From assembly GCA_004552195.1 (NCBI GenBank), contig SFPC01000084.1, positions 1 through 8,559 on the forward strand: a stretch of 8,559 nt of DNA, read 5' to 3'. The notes under the pieces are model-generated. The model was not told where the DNA came from, did no database searches, and saw only the letters and a list, made by a program, of their open reading frames with translations. Of this stretch, positions 6,639 through 8,559 are shown piece by piece. The stretch's first letter is position 1, and every line of letters starts with the position of its first letter. A program made the position numbers and the translations under genes. The stretch is from Bacteroidales bacterium. Its GTDB lineage: Bacteria; Bacteroidota; Bacteroidia; Bacteroidales; Bacteroidaceae.

Positions 6639-6978
6639 ATTCGGCTTGGATTTTCTTGGGGAGTTTTTTTAGCACTTCGTCCAGCGAGTGGTCAATGAGT
6701 TGCAGTATCAGTTCATCGGGCACGTCGGTGTCAAAATGTATTTCGTTCCAATACTTCTTGTTCCAGTGAAACGCCCCTGCGATGCCGGCATACCGGTCGC
6801 GCAGGTTCAGCGCATAGTCTGGGTCGCACTTCAGCACCACGAGGTCGGGCTTCTCCAGGTCAATATAGGCAAAAATCTTGTTGTAAATCCGGAAGAGCAC
6901 CCCTTCAGGGCCGAAGGCGGAATCTTCCGTGGCCAAAGGCTGGCTCAGGCAATAATTCCTGATGGTTTCGATATTCAT
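6607..6978 (-). CDS. MmcQ/YjbR family protein
   Basis: This 123-aa protein belongs to the MmcQ/YjbR family, small single-domain proteins with a CyaY-like fold that are often labelled DNA-binding, although the biochemical role is not established. Features seen are an N-terminal helix (MNIETIRNYCLSQP), the family pattern TEDSAFGPEGVLFRIYNKIFA at about 17-37, KPDLVVLKCDP at 43-53, the characteristic HWNKKYWNEI at 71-80 and a C-terminal helix ending in a basic tail. There is no signal peptide or membrane segment. The ATG at 6978 gives the expected N-terminus. It lies 31 nt after yraN and its 3' end overlaps birA, which suggests translational coupling. Its context with birA and yraN is housekeeping and does not point to a specific task. 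Confidence 0.92.
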   Translation of the reverse strand: MNIETIRNYCLSQPLATEDSAFGPEGVLFRIYNKIFAYIDLEKPDLVVLKCDPDYALNLRDRYAGIAGAFHWNKKYWNEIHFDTDVPDELILQLIDHSLDEVLKKLPKKIQAEYAALRTPPTR

Positions 6979-7009
6979 GGTTGCAATATGGGGTTATGAG
7001 GCCGGCAGG

Positions 7010-7390
7010 TCAGAAGGACCAATGGTTTTCCGGCTTTCTGAACACCCTCTTGTAATGGGTGATTTCAAAAGGCCGCTCCGTGCCCACCACCGTGATGAGG
7101 TCGAAGCGGTAAGGTTGTTCTTGGAGGCCATGGTCGGCAAGGAACATCCGGGTGGCGGCCAGCAAATTGCGTTGTTGGTGGGGCGTAACGGCAAACTGGG
7201 CGGGCATGAAGTCCTCATTGCTGCGTGTCTTCACTTCCACAAAAACAATCTCGCCCCAGTATTCCGCCACGATGTCCAACTCCAAGTGGCCCGCCCGCCA
7301 GTTGCGTGCCAGAATATGGTAGCCGTGGTTCAGCAGGTGGAGCACCGCCTCGTATTCGCCCCGGTTACCCACTTCCTTGCGATCGGTCAT
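7010..7390 (-). CDS. YraN/UPF0102 family nuclease-like protein
   Basis: This is a small protein (126 aa) of the UPF0102/YraN family, with a restriction-endonuclease-like fold related to Holliday-junction resolvases; its cellular role is not settled. Motifs seen are VGNRGEYEAVLHLLNHGYHILARNWR (7-32, with the conserved G-x-x-GE), the acidic pair in HLELDIVA (Glu37, Asp39) and IVFVEVKTRS at 48-57 with the E-x-K of the nuclease core. The C-terminal part, YRFDLITV at 94-101, also matches the family. All putative catalytic residues are present. The ATG at 7390 is chosen since it overlaps the tadA stop as ATGA (7387-7390), a typical coupling arrangement. The frame is open upstream to 7432, but that would lie inside tadA. 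Confidence 0.93.
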   Translation of the reverse strand: MTDRKEVGNRGEYEAVLHLLNHGYHILARNWRAGHLELDIVAEYWGEIVFVEVKTRSNEDFMPAQFAVTPHQQRNLLAATRMFLADHGLQEQPYRFDLITVVGTERPFEITHYKRVFRKPENHWSF

Positions 7391-7821
7391 CTTCTTTTGT
7401 TTTTGAAAAACTGTTTCATCAGTGCGGCACATTCCTCCTCCAGCACCCCTGCCGTCACTTGCGTCTTCGGGTGCAGGGCGTTCGGGGCAAATGCCGAGTA
7501 GCCGCGTTTAGGGTCGGCTGCACCGTACACCACACGGCCCGTCTGTGCCCAGCCCAAAGCACCGGCACACATCACGCACGGTTCCACCGTCACGTAGAGC
7601 GTACACGTGTCCAAGTATTTCCCGCCCAGCGCATCGGCAGCCGCCGTGATGGCCTGCATTTCCGCGTGCGCCGTCACGTCGTTCAGCGTTTCCGTCAGGT
7701 TGTGGGCGCGTGCAATGATGCGGTCGCGGCACACCACGACTGCCCCCACGGGCACTTCGTCCTTATCGTAAGCCATGCGCGCCTGTTCCAGCGCACGGCG
7801 CATATAATCTTCGTCATTCAT
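7387..7821 (-). CDS. tadA: tRNA-specific adenosine deaminase
   Basis: The enzyme deaminates adenosine-34 in the anticodon of tRNA-Arg(ACG) to inosine, widening wobble decoding; it is a zinc enzyme active as a cytoplasmic dimer. The 144-aa product has standard length. Motifs are EVPVGAVVV at 22-30, HAEMQAI at 52-58 (zinc-binding His52 and catalytic Glu54), TVEPCVMCAGAL at 78-89 (zinc Cys82 and Cys85) and VVYGAADPKRG at 97-107. The helical C-terminus ends in a basic KNKRR. The ATG at 7821 fits the family N-terminus (MNDEDYMRRALEQA). It appears to head the run tadA, yraN, MmcQ-family gene, birA, MATE transporter. No clear TAnnTTTG box was found upstream; the leader instead carries the inverted repeat at 7871-7933. 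Confidence 0.96.
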   Translation of the reverse strand: MNDEDYMRRALEQARMAYDKDEVPVGAVVVCRDRIIARAHNLTETLNDVTAHAEMQAITAAADALGGKYLDTCTLYVTVEPCVMCAGALGWAQTGRVVYGAADPKRGYSAFAPNALHPKTQVTAGVLEEECAALMKQFFKNKRR

Positions 7822-7870
7822 GATTTTGATTGGTTGGTTGCGCAGCGCGCAGTTGATGAGATTATTTCTA

Positions 7871-7933
7871 AGGTTATGTGGTTATAGGGGTGTATTCCGC
7901 CTTTCAGACAGTTACTTTATAACCTCATAACCT
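7871..7933. repeat. Imperfect inverted repeat with ATAACC units upstream of tadA
   Basis: Bases 7871-7886 (aggttatgtggttata) and 7918-7933 are complementary at 15 of 16 positions, with a 31-nt loop. The region is built from ggttat/ataacc units, and a direct repeat cctcataac occurs at 7923-7931 and 7938-7946. The repeat is 50-112 nt upstream of the tadA start and ends 19 bp before the MITE-like element. It could be an operator, a leader hairpin or the fossil end of another small element; no function can be assigned. Confidence 0.45.
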
Positions 7934-7952
7934 AACCCCTCATAACTTTAAA

Positions 7953-8142
7953 GGGGTGTTCTATAAATTAGGTTTTAAAGCATACCCCATGAGTGATTTT
8001 ACTTATTCCGGCCGTCTGCTGTTTTTTAGAGCGACCTTTTGCAAGTCACCAGTCGCATAGCCCGCTATGCTCCTTCCTCCACTTACAAAATGTCATCTCT
8101 AAAAATCCAGCATCCAGCTCGGCCTAATTTATAGAACACCCC
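7953..8142. mobile_element. MITE-like palindromic element with 20-bp terminal inverted repeats
   Basis: The element is 190 bp with perfect 20-bp terminal inverted repeats at 7953-7972 (ggggtgttctataaattagg) and 8123-8142. Both sides are flanked by TAAA (7949-7952 and 8143-8146), which would fit a 4-bp target duplication, although the flanks are A-rich. The inside is also self-complementary: 8023-8031 pairs with 8097-8105 (9 bp), 8037-8046 with 8081-8090 (9 of 10; the tenth is G-U only as minus-strand RNA), 8017-8021 with 8108-8112, and the apex 8055-8070 is gcatag-cccg-ctatgc. It has no significant reading frame and must rely on a transposase in trans if mobile. It occupies the gap between tex and tadA, beginning 15 bp past the tex stop codon, and could supply a terminator for tex. 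The remaining parts of the 336-nt gene-free gap hold the 7871-7933 repeat and nothing else I can name. Confidence 0.75.
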
Positions 8143-8157
8143 TAAAACTGAAGCAAG

Positions 8158-8559
8158 CTATTTTATTAGTTTCAGCGCCACCCGTCCGCGTTCCTCGTCG
8201 ATGTCGAGCACGCGCACCATCACCTGTTGCTGGATGTGCACCACCTCCGCCGGGTCCTTCACGTAATGGTCCGCCAGTTGCGAAATGTGTATCAGGCCCT
8301 TCACCTTGATGCCCATGTCCACAAAGCAGCCGAACTTCGTGATATTCGTCACCACGCCCGGCACCTCCATCCCCTCGCGCAGGTCGTCGAGCGAATGCAG
8401 GTTGTCGGCAAAGCTGAATACCTTCGCCTTGCCGCGCGGGTCGCGTCCCGGTTTCGCCAGTTCCTCCATGATGTCCGTCAGCGTGGGCAGACCCACCTCC
8501 GCCGTGCAATACCGTTTCAGGTCGATGCCCTGGCGCGTTTCCGGCGAGTCGATGAGCTT
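8158..8559 (-). CDS. tex: Tex-family S1 RNA-binding protein, C-terminal fragment
   Basis: The visible 133 residues are the C-terminal end of a Tex (transcription accessory) protein, a cytoplasmic nucleic-acid-binding protein of roughly 700-780 aa; the rest lies beyond the right edge. The stretch VGLPTLTDIMEELAKPGRDPR (fragment residues 22-42) is the linker typical of Tex after its helix-hairpin-helix region. The S1 domain spans about 60-131: DLREGMEVPGVVTNITKFG, then CFVDMGIKVKGLIHISQL and the final strand RVLDIDEERGRVALKLI. It stops with TAG immediately after this domain, without the low-complexity tail seen in some homologues. A GTG inside the frame at 8494-8496 is not a start, because conserved Tex sequence continues upstream to the edge. 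It is the only gene upstream of the tadA run in the window and is separated from it by the MITE-like element. Confidence 0.93.
   Translation of the reverse strand, partial: KLIDSPETRQGIDLKRYCTAEVGLPTLTDIMEELAKPGRDPRGKAKVFSFADNLHSLDDLREGMEVPGVVTNITKFGCFVDMGIKVKGLIHISQLADHYVKDPAEVVHIQQQVMVRVLDIDEERGRVALKLIK

Noticed and set aside
7839..7851. tgcgc-agc-gcgca palindrome in the tadA leader
   Set aside because: A 5-bp stem with a 3-nt loop in GC-rich DNA is easily expected by chance.
1..8559. CRISPR array, tRNA/rRNA genes, phage or defence genes
   Set aside because: No evenly spaced repeats with unique spacers, no cloverleaf or rRNA sequence, and no gene of those types were seen on either strand.

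Overview
The window looks like chromosomal DNA of a member of the Bacteroidota, most likely a fairly GC-rich Prevotellaceae-type Bacteroidales. The reasons are the sequence flavour of AckA, Pta and TadA, the pta-ackA order, a Bacteroides-type -7 promoter box (TAnnTTTG) in front of pyrH, the lack of clear Shine-Dalgarno sites, and the insertion-sequence and palindrome types. This placement is from recognition, not a search. Every credible gene is read from the minus strand, so the order below, given by coordinate, is the reverse of transcription.

Layout: (1) 1-1145 is the 5' part of an IS4-family (DDE, YREK type) insertion sequence. Its transposase carries an in-frame TAA that separates the first two catalytic Asp residues from the catalytic Glu, and it runs off the left edge. 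(2) 1146-1328 is a gene-poor spacer with a striking 81-nt stem-loop. (3) 1329-3585 is the pta-ackA pair, converting acetyl-CoA to acetate with ATP formation. The AckA has an Ala where the family has the Phe of its acetyl pocket. (4) 3586-3760 is a spacer with a 15-bp inverted repeat enclosing tandem 10-mers just after pyrH. (5) 3761-4471 is pyrH (UMP kinase) with its own predicted promoter. (6) 4517-7821 is a compact run, in transcription order tadA, yraN, an MmcQ/YjbR gene, a regulator-less birA and a MATE transporter. Several genes overlap or nearly touch, so it is probably one operon. (7) 7822-8157 is a 336-nt gene-free region holding an inverted repeat and a 190-bp MITE-like palindromic element with 20-bp perfect terminal inverted repeats and a possible TAAA target duplication. 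(8) 8158 to the right edge is the C-terminus of a Tex-family S1 RNA-binding protein.

Functionally this is mostly housekeeping: overflow acetate metabolism, pyrimidine nucleotide synthesis, tRNA wobble editing, biotinylation and efflux. The accessory content is the decayed IS and two structured palindromic elements. I do not see a defence system, CRISPR array, phage or biosynthetic cluster. The items most worth a second look are the stem-loop at 1165-1245, the MITE-like element at 7953-8142 and the altered acyl pocket of AckA.
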